Position numbers and translations under genes: made by a program. Under the pieces are notes generated by a model. It saw only the letters and a program-made list of their open reading frames with translations, was not told the origin of the DNA and made no database searches. Shown in pieces: positions 35,904 through 43,692 of a DNA stretch of 64,000 nt; position 1 is the stretch's first letter, and every line of letters starts with the position of its first letter. The DNA is from Succiniclasticum ruminis DSM 9236 (GTDB lineage Bacteria; Bacillota; Negativicutes; Acidaminococcales; Acidaminococcaceae), in assembly GCF_900112895.1 (NCBI RefSeq), contig NZ_FONL01000004.1, positions 62,001-126,000 of the forward strand. Reading direction: 5' to 3'.

Positions 35904-36353
35904 ATGTTTTTTAACCGGAATTATATACCGGCAGTTCCCATCCGGGAGGAACAGCGTCTTTCGGAAGAAGAAGAACTGGCCCGGGCGCTGAAACGGGAGG
36001 CCCGCATCTTTTTCCCGGATAAGAAGCTGCCCGAATTAGACGAAGAAGAACACGACGCAGTCTGTCGGGAAGAGGACAGCTTACGGAGAGAGACGGACGG
36101 AAGCATATCCCGTCACGAAGTGGAGGCTGCGCGGCAGGAAGCAGAACAGATTGCCAGAACCAGGCAGCAGTTGCAAAACAGCGGGCTTAACAGTACACAG
36201 CCGGTTGACGGCGAAATCGGTTTACAAACCGGGGGAACGGGACAAAGCGTTCAACCCCGCTTAAATAAACAGGACTTAAAACGGGGCATCCGGTTACAGG
36301 TCATACTGGATAAGCCCCGGGGCATTACGCCTTGGAAGGGGGACAATTTCTAA
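35904..36353 (+). CDS. Hypothetical protein, charged, unknown
   Basis: I do not recognise this 149-residue product. It is strongly charged: an acidic N-terminal half (LSEEEELARALKREARIFF, LPELDEEEHDAVCREEDS), a Glu/Gln/Arg helix, a Gly/Gln/Thr-rich stretch, and a C-terminal block RLNKQDLKRGIRLQVILDKP that looks like a short conserved segment. No signal peptide or membrane helix. The ribosome-binding site is good (GCAGGAG) and the stop TAA overlaps the ATG of the polyphosphate kinase-like gene, so the two are translationally coupled. It may act with that enzyme or with FloA upstream; there is no direct evidence. Confidence 0.65.
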   Translation: MFFNRNYIPAVPIREEQRLSEEEELARALKREARIFFPDKKLPELDEEEHDAVCREEDSLRRETDGSISRHEVEAARQEAEQIARTRQQLQNSGLNSTQPVDGEIGLQTGGTGQSVQPRLNKQDLKRGIRLQVILDKPRGITPWKGDNF

Positions 36354-37837
36354 TGTTAAACAAGGTTGATCTCGGCGCGAAATTGAAAAAATCAGATCTG
36401 AAGAAGCTGCTGGACGAGAAGCTGGGCTACGAACTGGGTAAGGCGCAGCGTGCAGCCCGGGATGCAGGCATGCCGGTCATCATGGTCTTTGAAGGCTGGC
36501 GTCATTCCCGCCGCAGCGAAATCGTCGGGAAGATGATGCAGTTTATGGATGCCCGCGGGTTCCATGTGTACACCTCAACGCGGATTACGGAATTGCAGAG
36601 GCAGCAGCCTTTCTTTACTTCGTTCTGGAAACGCCTTCCGCCTCCGGGTCATATTACGGTTTACCGTCACGGCTGGTACTATCTGAAAAACGATATCGAA
36701 GTTAAGAATGAAGCGAAATCCACCCGGGTCACCTATGACCAGATCAACGCGTTTGAAAAACAGCTGACAGACGGACATTATTGCCTGCTGAAATTCTTCG
36801 TACATGTTTCGGAGAAGCAGCAGGAAAAAAATAAAAAAGCCCTCATCAAGGAAACCGGCAAGGCATGGAAACCTGTTCATGAAATTTATACCGAAGAAGG
36901 AAACTATGACAAGTTCTACAAACGGTATGATGAGATGCTGAAAGCTACCGACACGGAGAATGCCCCCTGGCACCTGATCAGCGGGGAAGACGTGGACGTG
37001 GCAGAATACGAAATCTTCAACGCGGTGGTGGACGGCATCAACAAGGCGGTGAAAGCGTTTACCACATACAAAGAAGCGCAGCGCCTGTCCACCAACGTCA
37101 GTGACAGCAAGCGGAAGTATGATATCCTCAGCAAGGTTGATTTAAGCAAAGATGTTTCCAAAGACGAATACAAGGAGAAACTGGACGAGTATCAGAAACG
37201 GCTTCGGGAATTGCAGGTGGAAGCATTCAACAAAGGGATTTCCACAGTTCTGGCTTTTGAAGGCTGGGATGCCGGCGGCAAAGGCGGCGCCATCAAACGC
37301 GTAGCGGAAGCATTGGATCCTCTGGATTTCAGCGTGCATCCGTACTCTGCCCCCAATCAGGTTGAAAGGTTGTTCCATTACCTTTGGCGGTTCTGGATCA
37401 ATGTTCCCGAACCGGGGCAGATTGCCCTGTTTGACCGCACCTGGTACGGTCGGGTCATGGTAGAACGTATTGAAAAGATTACTCCGGACGTGGACTGGCG
37501 CCGGGGTTACGATGAGATAAACGAAATGGAAAAGGAATGGGCGGAAGCCAACATGGTCGTTCTGAAATTCTGGCTTCAGATCGACAAGGATGAACAGGCC
37601 CGCCGTTTTAAAGAACGGGAAAACAATCCGGAAAAACTGTGGAAGATTACCGACGAAGACTGGCGCAACCGGGCCAAGTGGGCGGAATATGAAGAAGCTG
37701 TCAACGAAATGCTCGGACGCACCAATACGGATTACGCCCCGTGGATTATCGTAGAGGCCAACAGCAAATACTACGCCCGGCTGAAAGTATTGAAGAGCAT
37801 CATTGACGCGCTGGAAAAGAAACTGAAAGCAAAATAA
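36353..37837 (+). CDS. Polyphosphate:AMP phosphotransferase (two PPK2 domains)
   Basis: A 494-residue tandem PPK2 protein of the type that phosphorylates AMP to ADP with polyphosphate. The C-terminal domain is intact: VLAFEGWDAGGKGGAIKRV (Walker A), LFDRTWYGRVMVER (Walker B and lid) and FWLQIDKDEQARRF. In the N-terminal domain the corresponding segments read VFEGWRHSRRSEIVGK and VYRHGWYYL, so Walker A and the Asp-Arg motif are lost and this half is probably structural or regulatory. ATG 36353 shares its first base with the stop of the preceding gene and follows GGAAGGGGGAC. Confidence 0.9.
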   Translation: MLNKVDLGAKLKKSDLKKLLDEKLGYELGKAQRAARDAGMPVIMVFEGWRHSRRSEIVGKMMQFMDARGFHVYTSTRITELQRQQPFFTSFWKRLPPPGHITVYRHGWYYLKNDIEVKNEAKSTRVTYDQINAFEKQLTDGHYCLLKFFVHVSEKQQEKNKKALIKETGKAWKPVHEIYTEEGNYDKFYKRYDEMLKATDTENAPWHLISGEDVDVAEYEIFNAVVDGINKAVKAFTTYKEAQRLSTNVSDSKRKYDILSKVDLSKDVSKDEYKEKLDEYQKRLRELQVEAFNKGISTVLAFEGWDAGGKGGAIKRVAEALDPLDFSVHPYSAPNQVERLFHYLWRFWINVPEPGQIALFDRTWYGRVMVERIEKITPDVDWRRGYDEINEMEKEWAEANMVVLKFWLQIDKDEQARRFKERENNPEKLWKITDEDWRNRAKWAEYEEAVNEMLGRTNTDYAPWIIVEANSKYYARLKVLKSIIDALEKKLKAK

Positions 37838-37883
37838 GAGTTAAAGACAGCTAAATTACATTTTTAAAAGTGAGGTTACCTGC

Positions 37884-39605
37884 TTGAGCTGGAATCTGCA
37901 AAAAGAGATTAAGGAAATCCTTGCAACAGAAATCGGAACCCAGATATTTGCCCCGGGGCGGAGAACCCCGGTGGCTTTTTTATACCCGAACACCTACCAT
38001 CTGGGGATGTCCAACCTGGGTCTGCATATTTTGTACCAGGTCCTGAACCGGGAAGGCTGGGCCTGTGAACGGGTATTCCTGCCGGAGACAAAGAAGCGGG
38101 AGGAGTATGCCAAAACGAAAACAGCCCTGTTTTCCATGGAGACCCAGCGCCCATTGGCAGATTTTCCGTATATCTGTGCCACAATTTCTTTTGAAATGGA
38201 TTATCTTAACTTTCTGATCCAGCTGCAGATGGGGCATATTAAACTGCTCGCGGAAGAACGGGGCGAAAAAGACCCATTTGTTATCATCGGCGGTCCCTGT
38301 GCCACTTTTAATCCGGAACCGCTGGCGGAATTTGCTGATCTTGTGGTCATCGGCGAAGGGGAGGAAACCCTGCCGAAACTTCTGAGGCTTTTGGAACAGT
38401 TGCGTATGGAAAGGAAAACACGCAGGGAAAAACTGCTGGCAGCGGCACAGTTGCCGGGGGTGTATGTGCCGCAGTTCTATGTACCACAATACGACAGGAC
38501 AGGCGCCTTTACCAGTATGGAACACCTGGCAACGGTACCGGAAATAATCAGTCGTCAGTGGGTGAAAGAACTGGACGCGTATCCCCATACTTCGGCCATT
38601 ATTTCGCCATATACGGAATTCGCCAACATGTTCATTGTGGAAGTGGCCCGGGGCTGCGGACGGCATTGCCGGTTCTGCATGGCGGGCTACTGTTTCCGCA
38701 GGCCCCGTAACCGGAAACTGGGTCTGCTGTTGCAGGATATCCGGCAGCGTCCGGAACAGGCGGCTAAAGTAGGGCTGATGGGTGCTGCAGTTTCGGATTA
38801 TCCTGAAATGAAACAGCTGACAAGTACATTAGCTGAAGAACACATTTCCTTTTCCTGCGCTTCCCTGCGGGCCGATTCACTGGACCGGAAACTGGTGCAG
38901 GCTTTGGCAGAAAGCGGGCAGCGTACAATGACGGTAGCGCCGGAAGCGGGCAGTGTCCGAATGCGGGATGCTATTAACAAAGGAATTACGGAAGAACATA
39001 TTTATCAGGCGATGGAGTATGCGGCTCTGGCAGGGATGCCGAACATCAAGTTGTATTTTATGATTGGGCTTCCGGGAGAAACGGACGAAGACATAGACGA
39101 GATGATTGCGCTGGTTCACCGTGTGCGCAGCCGCATGGACGAACTGGGACATAAGGGAGATCTTGTGCTTTCCGTCAATGCGTTTATCCCCAAACCCTTT
39201 ACGCCGTACCAGTGGTCGCCCCTGGAAGAAGTAAAAGTGTTGAAACGCAGATTTAAAACGTTGCAAAACGGATTCAGGAAAGACAGGCGAATCCGCCTTT
39301 TGACTGAGTCGTTGAAAGAGACGGTGTTACAGGCTGCTCTGGCACGGGGAAACAGGCGGCTTGGCAAAGTTTTGCTTTGGGCGGCGGAAAACCGGACGGG
39401 ATTGAAAGAGGCGTTTCAGTCTCATCATATCCTGCCGGAAGAACTTGCCTGCCGCAAAATAAAAACCGGAGAACCACTGCCCTGGGATCATCTGGACATG
39501 GGCGTGAGCAAAATGTATCTGTTAAAAGAAATGGAAAACTCCCGGACTGGCAAGTTTACGCCGGGTTGTTTTGACGGTTGTAAACGTTGCGGCGTTTGCA
39601 AATGA
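37884..39605 (+). CDS. B12-binding-type radical SAM protein (TIGR03960-like), UUG start
   Basis: A 573-residue radical SAM protein. The N-terminal part is a cobalamin-binding-like Rossmann domain (FLYPNTYHLGMSNLGLHILY; IIGGPCATFNPEPL; VVIGEGEETL), followed by the cluster motif CGRHCRFC (CxxxCxxC) and LYFMIGLPGETDEDIDEM. The C terminus has a Cys cluster CFDGCKRCGVC. Such proteins in Clostridia are usually followed by a second gene coding a radical-SAM-linked domain (TIGR03936), absent here. Substrate unknown. TTG 37884 is used, with GAGGTT upstream. Confidence 0.85.
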   Translation: MSWNLQKEIKEILATEIGTQIFAPGRRTPVAFLYPNTYHLGMSNLGLHILYQVLNREGWACERVFLPETKKREEYAKTKTALFSMETQRPLADFPYICATISFEMDYLNFLIQLQMGHIKLLAEERGEKDPFVIIGGPCATFNPEPLAEFADLVVIGEGEETLPKLLRLLEQLRMERKTRREKLLAAAQLPGVYVPQFYVPQYDRTGAFTSMEHLATVPEIISRQWVKELDAYPHTSAIISPYTEFANMFIVEVARGCGRHCRFCMAGYCFRRPRNRKLGLLLQDIRQRPEQAAKVGLMGAAVSDYPEMKQLTSTLAEEHISFSCASLRADSLDRKLVQALAESGQRTMTVAPEAGSVRMRDAINKGITEEHIYQAMEYAALAGMPNIKLYFMIGLPGETDEDIDEMIALVHRVRSRMDELGHKGDLVLSVNAFIPKPFTPYQWSPLEEVKVLKRRFKTLQNGFRKDRRIRLLTESLKETVLQAALARGNRRLGKVLLWAAENRTGLKEAFQSHHILPEELACRKIKTGEPLPWDHLDMGVSKMYLLKEMENSRTGKFTPGCFDGCKRCGVCK

Positions 39606-39639
39606 TAAATTGAAATTAAAACCTGAAAGAGAGAAATGA

Positions 39640-40449
39640 ATGCAAAAAGATTTCAAACTGACGTCACAAAACAACATATGGTTCGGGTACTTTACAAGCT
39701 TCGAACAGGCAGGCTTTACAACAGCCTGTTCCACCCGGCTGCATGGGGAAAGTGATATTGTTCCCGGCACGTTGAATCTGGCGCTGCATGTGGGAGATAA
39801 TCCCCAAAAGGTACTCCGCAACCGACAGAAATTTGCGGAAGCCATTGGTGTAAAGGCAGAGCGGTTTACTACCTGTGCCCAGGTGCACGGAAGTAAGGTA
39901 CAGGTTGTTTCGGAGCATTTGATTGGCAGCGGTGCGCTGTCCTTTGCCGACACGATTCCGGAAACGGACGCGTTGATTACCAATCTGAAAGAAGTGCCGT
40001 TGTTGTTATTTTATGCGGATTGCGTTCCGGTGCTTTTGGCCGACCCTGAAACGGGAGCCATTGGTCTTGCTCATGCAGGCTGGCGGGGAACTGCAGCGCA
40101 GATTGCAAAGAAAACGGTGGCTGCCATGCAGGAGACTTTTGGCGTTCAGCCGGAAAATCTGCTGGCGGCTACCGGTCCTTCTATCGGCGACTGCTGTTAT
40201 GAAGTGGACGATGTTGTGAGAAGCCAAATGGAGGAATACGCAAACTGCTTTACAGAAAAATGTAACGGGAAATACTGGCTGGACCTGTGGCAGGTCAACC
40301 GGCAGCAGTTGATGGAAGCGGGAGTGATACCTTCCCGTATTTCTGTTGCCGGGGTGTGCACAAACCACAATCCGGAACTGTTCTGTTCTTACCGCTATGA
40401 AAACGGGAGAACGGGACGCATGGGCGTCTGTCTTTGCAGGAAGGGATAA
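39640..40449 (+). CDS. pgeF: Peptidoglycan editing factor PgeF (YfiH/YlmD family)
   Basis: A 269-residue protein of the copper/zinc 'laccase-domain' family. Family marks are HGSKVQVV, ADCVPVLLADPETGAIGLAHAGWRGT (the ADC and HAGWRG metal/active-site segments), and GPSIGDCCYEV. In Escherichia coli PgeF removes L-Ser-containing wrong peptidoglycan precursors; other members act on purine nucleosides. The neighbour yggS is a typical partner (ylmD-ylmE), here after a separate promoter. Confidence 0.92.
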   Translation: MQKDFKLTSQNNIWFGYFTSFEQAGFTTACSTRLHGESDIVPGTLNLALHVGDNPQKVLRNRQKFAEAIGVKAERFTTCAQVHGSKVQVVSEHLIGSGALSFADTIPETDALITNLKEVPLLLFYADCVPVLLADPETGAIGLAHAGWRGTAAQIAKKTVAAMQETFGVQPENLLAATGPSIGDCCYEVDDVVRSQMEEYANCFTEKCNGKYWLDLWQVNRQQLMEAGVIPSRISVAGVCTNHNPELFCSYRYENGRTGRMGVCLCRKG

Positions 40450-40550
40450 AAGCACGACTTTACGTTGATTAGTTTTAAAATATAGTTTCCGCAGTGCGTA
40501 AATCCACTTTTTTTCTTGCTGAAAACATGCTTTTCTGTTATGCTTTAATG

Positions 40551-40559
40551 TGATATAAT
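40551..40559 (+). promoter_or_regulatory. Extended -10 promoter upstream of yggS
   Basis: TGA directly precedes TATAAT (40554-40559) in an AT-rich 172-base gap. The -35 region is T-rich without a clear hexamer. Confidence 0.55.
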
Positions 40560-40621
40560 TTCTTATTATATTTTAATTTATTTTTTATTCATAAAAATTG
40601 ATTCAAAAGAGGTCTTGTTTT

Positions 40622-41323
40622 ATGTTGGCAGATAATCTGCGTAACGTGAGGGAAACGATTGCGTCAGCATTGGCGAAACGTATTGGGGAAAAAGAGACCG
40701 GCGATGAGGTCTGCCTGGTTGCCGTGACGAAGAATCACCCGGCTGAGGTGGTTACGGAGATTGAAGCGCTGGGTGTGGAAAATATCGGGGAAAACCGGGT
40801 GCAGGAAGCCCGGGAAAAGCAGGCGCAATTAGGGCATCCGGGTAAGTGGCATTTAATCGGCCACCTGCAGACCAACAAAGCGAAGCAGGCCGTGGAATCT
40901 TTTGACCTGATCGAGTCCGCAGATAGTGAACACTTGTTACGTGCGCTGGAGAAAGAAGCGGCGAAACAGACTAAGGTCATGGATGTACTGTTGCAGATAA
41001 ACATTGCAAGGGAGCCCCAGAAGACCGGTTTCCTGGCGGAGGATTACGAAGCAATCCTGCCGGTGCTGGATGATCTGCCTCACATCAGGGTCCGGGGCAT
41101 CATGGTCATCGCGCCGAATACGCCGGATCAGGAAGTGCTGCATGCTGTATTCCGGCAGGGGTACGATTATTTTTGCAAACTGAAGCGGCAGCGGAGCGGT
41201 ATCGATTACCTTTCTATGGGCATGACAAGCGATTACGCGATTGCCGTGGAAGAGGGAGCTAATATGGTGCGTGTGGGAACCGCACTGTTTGGGGCCAGGA
41301 ATTACAGTAACCGCGGTTACTGA
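40622..41323 (+). CDS. PLP homeostasis protein YggS/YlmE
   Basis: A 233-residue single-domain PLP-binding protein related to the N-terminal barrel of alanine racemase. The PLP lysine lies in LVAVTKNHPAE; GENRVQEAREK, WHLIGHLQTNKAK and LSMGMTSDYAIAVEEGANMVRVGTALFG are the family motifs. It buffers free PLP rather than acting as an enzyme. ATG 40622 lies 8 bases after AAGAGGT. The last codons contain an 18-base perfect palindrome (41305-41322). Confidence 0.95.
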   Translation: MLADNLRNVRETIASALAKRIGEKETGDEVCLVAVTKNHPAEVVTEIEALGVENIGENRVQEAREKQAQLGHPGKWHLIGHLQTNKAKQAVESFDLIESADSEHLLRALEKEAAKQTKVMDVLLQINIAREPQKTGFLAEDYEAILPVLDDLPHIRVRGIMVIAPNTPDQEVLHAVFRQGYDYFCKLKRQRSGIDYLSMGMTSDYAIAVEEGANMVRVGTALFGARNYSNRGY

Positions 41324-41395
41324 TTTGAAAATAAAGATATGCGGCAGCGGCCTGTTGCGGGTCGTATACGATAAATAAAACAGAGGAGACATATT

Positions 41396-41980
41396 ATGGG
41401 CAAGAAAAAGTTTTTAGACCGTATTTCGGACGCGTTGGGATTATATGATCCGGACGATCCGAACCGTGTATTGGAAGAAGACGACGAAGAAGAATTTGAA
41501 GAGGAAGAAGCAGCGGAGAAACCGGCCAGAAAAGGATTTCCGAAAGCGGTTCGCCCCGCCCCGGTCCCTGTAGTGAAAGAAGAACCGGTGCCGGTTCCTG
41601 TGGAAAAGGAAGTCAAAGAGAAAAAACCCGGTCTTTTGTCCCGGGTCCGTAAGAATAAAAAGGAAAACCGTACGATCCAGGTGAAGACTACGACAGAAGT
41701 CCGCGTGGTGGTGATTGAACCTTCCAGTTTTGACGATTCCCAGAAAGTCGCTGACTTTTTGCGGAACGACCAGCCTGTAGTGGTTAATTTTGAAACTACC
41801 GAACCGGCTGTACGGAAACGTATGACGGACTTTATCAGCGGAACCATTTATGCGCTGAATGGTACAATCCGCACCATTGGTCCGAATATTCTGGTCTGTG
41901 CGCCGCGTAATGTGGATATTGACGCAGAGGCTGAGGTGTACGGCGGAGAAAGAGGGGGATCCTCATGGCCGAAAAACTGA
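41396..41980 (+). CDS. sepF: Cell division protein SepF
   Basis: A 194-residue SepF. A short amphipathic N-terminal segment (MGKKKFLDRISDALGLYD) suited to membrane binding is followed by an acidic, Pro/Val-rich linker and the folded core, with VRVVVIEPSSFDDSQKVADFLR, VVVNFETTEP and DFISGTIYALNGTIRTIGPNI pieces. SepF polymerises and tethers FtsZ to the membrane. Because no ftsA lies in the dcw cluster, SepF may be the main anchor here (inference). Its end overlaps proC by 16 bases. Confidence 0.95.
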   Translation: MGKKKFLDRISDALGLYDPDDPNRVLEEDDEEEFEEEEAAEKPARKGFPKAVRPAPVPVVKEEPVPVPVEKEVKEKKPGLLSRVRKNKKENRTIQVKTTTEVRVVVIEPSSFDDSQKVADFLRNDQPVVVNFETTEPAVRKRMTDFISGTIYALNGTIRTIGPNILVCAPRNVDIDAEAEVYGGERGGSSWPKN

Positions 41981-42792
41981 ATTTGAAAAAGCTGGCGTTT
42001 ATCGGCGGCGGTGCCATGGGTGAGGCGATCATCAAAGGCATCACCGGCGCAAAACTGATGGATCCGGCGGCGGTTTATGTGGGGGCGCACCGGCAGGAAC
42101 GTGCGGATTATCTGCACGAGACATATGGCGTAACCGGCCTGGTAGATAATTGTGAAGCGGTCAGGGACGCGGACATGATTGTGCTGGCGATTAAGCCCCA
42201 GATGGTGGACAGCGTGCTTCGTGGCGCGCTGGTGTCCGCTGTGCCGGGCAAGGCGGTCATCCTTTCCATCATGGGCTCTGTGACAATTGAAAAGATCTCC
42301 GGGATATTTAAAGGACATCCCGTGATCCGTACCATGCCCAACACGCCGCTGGCAGTAGGAGCCGGTATGACGGCCATAGCGCCCGGTAACGGGGTGAGTG
42401 AAGAAGCGGTGAAAACCGCGGAACAGATTTTTGGCTGTTGCGGGGAAACACTGCGGATTCAGGAAAAGGATATTGAAGCGGTCACCGCTGTTTCCGGCTG
42501 CGGACCGGGATATGTTTATGTGATGATTGATGCGTTGGCGGATGCGGGCGTTATGGCAGGTCTGCCCAGGGCGGCGGCCATCAAGCTGGCGGCCCAGACT
42601 TTTGCCGGCTCGGGAAAGATGGTGCTGGAGACGGGAAAACATCCTGCCGTGCTGCGTGATATGGTGACGTCTCCCGGCGGCACTACCATTGCCGGCATCA
42701 AAGCACTGGAGAACGGCGCGGTGCGCGGCGCGATGTACAACGCGGTGCAGGCTGTGCTGAACCGCAGCGAAGAGTTAAAGGGAAACAAATAG
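41965..42792 (+). CDS. proC: Pyrroline-5-carboxylate reductase
   Basis: A 275-residue NAD(P)H enzyme for the last step of proline synthesis. KLAFIGGGAMGEAIIKGI is the dinucleotide fold; AIKPQMVDSV, TMPNTPLAVGAGMTA, and the dimer-domain GCGPGYVYVMIDALADAGV with SPGGTTIAGI are present. It starts inside the sepF end, an unusual coupling that places a biosynthetic gene where yggT is usual in Firmicutes. Confidence 0.97.
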   Translation: MAEKLNLKKLAFIGGGAMGEAIIKGITGAKLMDPAAVYVGAHRQERADYLHETYGVTGLVDNCEAVRDADMIVLAIKPQMVDSVLRGALVSAVPGKAVILSIMGSVTIEKISGIFKGHPVIRTMPNTPLAVGAGMTAIAPGNGVSEEAVKTAEQIFGCCGETLRIQEKDIEAVTAVSGCGPGYVYVMIDALADAGVMAGLPRAAAIKLAAQTFAGSGKMVLETGKHPAVLRDMVTSPGGTTIAGIKALENGAVRGAMYNAVQAVLNRSEELKGNK

Positions 42793-42794
42793 GC

Positions 42795-43580
42795 ATGGCA
42801 GACAGAGATAAAATACTGCGCTACTTCAAAGCGAGTGGGGACGAAGAGCTGGCAGCGCGGCTGGTGGATCTGGCGGAGGCTGCCCGGAAAACCGGCAGGT
42901 ACAGGGTCAGCGAGTTTCTGGACCCCCATGGCAGGAATGTGGCGGAAATTGTGGCGGCAAACTTTGAAGGCATCCGTCTGGAAACTGACGGCGGGTTTGC
43001 CAATGCTGAACGGTGCAAGACTGCTTTCGTGGCAGAGGATTCTTACGGCACACCGGATTTTGGGATAGTATGCTATCTTGTTACCTGGGATAAACGGTAT
43101 TATACGTTAGGCCATAGAGATATCCTTGGCGCATTTATGGGCATGGGCTGTGAACGTGAGATTCTGGGGGATATCGTACTGGTGCCGGAGGGCGCCCAGT
43201 TTGTGGCGGACAAAGCCTTTGCAAACTACATTGAGAGCAACCTGACCCAGATTGGCGCGGCTTATGTGGGCCTGCAGCAAATCGGCAGAGAGGAATTGCA
43301 GGCAAAGGAAGAAAAAGTTAAGATAATTTCGGCTACCGTGGCGGCTCTGCGGCTGGATGCGGTGGCGGCAGCCGGATACGGCATCAGCCGTTCCCGGATG
43401 GCAGAAGAAATCAAAAGTCAGAATGTAAAACTGAACTGGAAAGAAGCCAGGAGTGCGTCCCAGTCTGTTGCCGAAGGCGATATAATGTCATTTCGCGGCA
43501 GAGGCAGGGTGGAACTTTCGGAAATTCGCGGCACGACGAAAAAAGGACGCTTTGCGATTACGCTGAAGCGGTATATATAA
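42795..43580 (+). CDS. S4-domain RNA-binding protein YlmH
   Basis: A 261-residue protein of the YlmH family: an N-terminal RRM-like part (EFLDPHGRNVAEIVA, LGHRDILGAFMGMGCEREILGD) and a C-terminal S4 domain (RLDAVAAAGYGISRSRMAEEI, VKLNWKEARSASQSV). YlmH has been linked to ribosome rescue and lies in division clusters from Bacillus to Streptococcus. It starts 2 bases after proC. Confidence 0.93.
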   Translation: MADRDKILRYFKASGDEELAARLVDLAEAARKTGRYRVSEFLDPHGRNVAEIVAANFEGIRLETDGGFANAERCKTAFVAEDSYGTPDFGIVCYLVTWDKRYYTLGHRDILGAFMGMGCEREILGDIVLVPEGAQFVADKAFANYIESNLTQIGAAYVGLQQIGREELQAKEEKVKIISATVAALRLDAVAAAGYGISRSRMAEEIKSQNVKLNWKEARSASQSVAEGDIMSFRGRGRVELSEIRGTTKKGRFAITLKRYI

Positions 43581-43692
43581 CGAAAAATATATAAATGAAA
43601 AATGCATGGCGTCTGCCATGAGAATAAATAAAAATTATTACTACGATAATAATAATTACAGCAATACAGATTTTTTAGCAGGAGGAAACAAC

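Noticed and set aside
43606-43692. N-terminal extension of DivIVA
   Set aside because: The leader is Asn/Tyr-rich, not family-like, and lies upstream of a strong ribosome-binding site at 43680.
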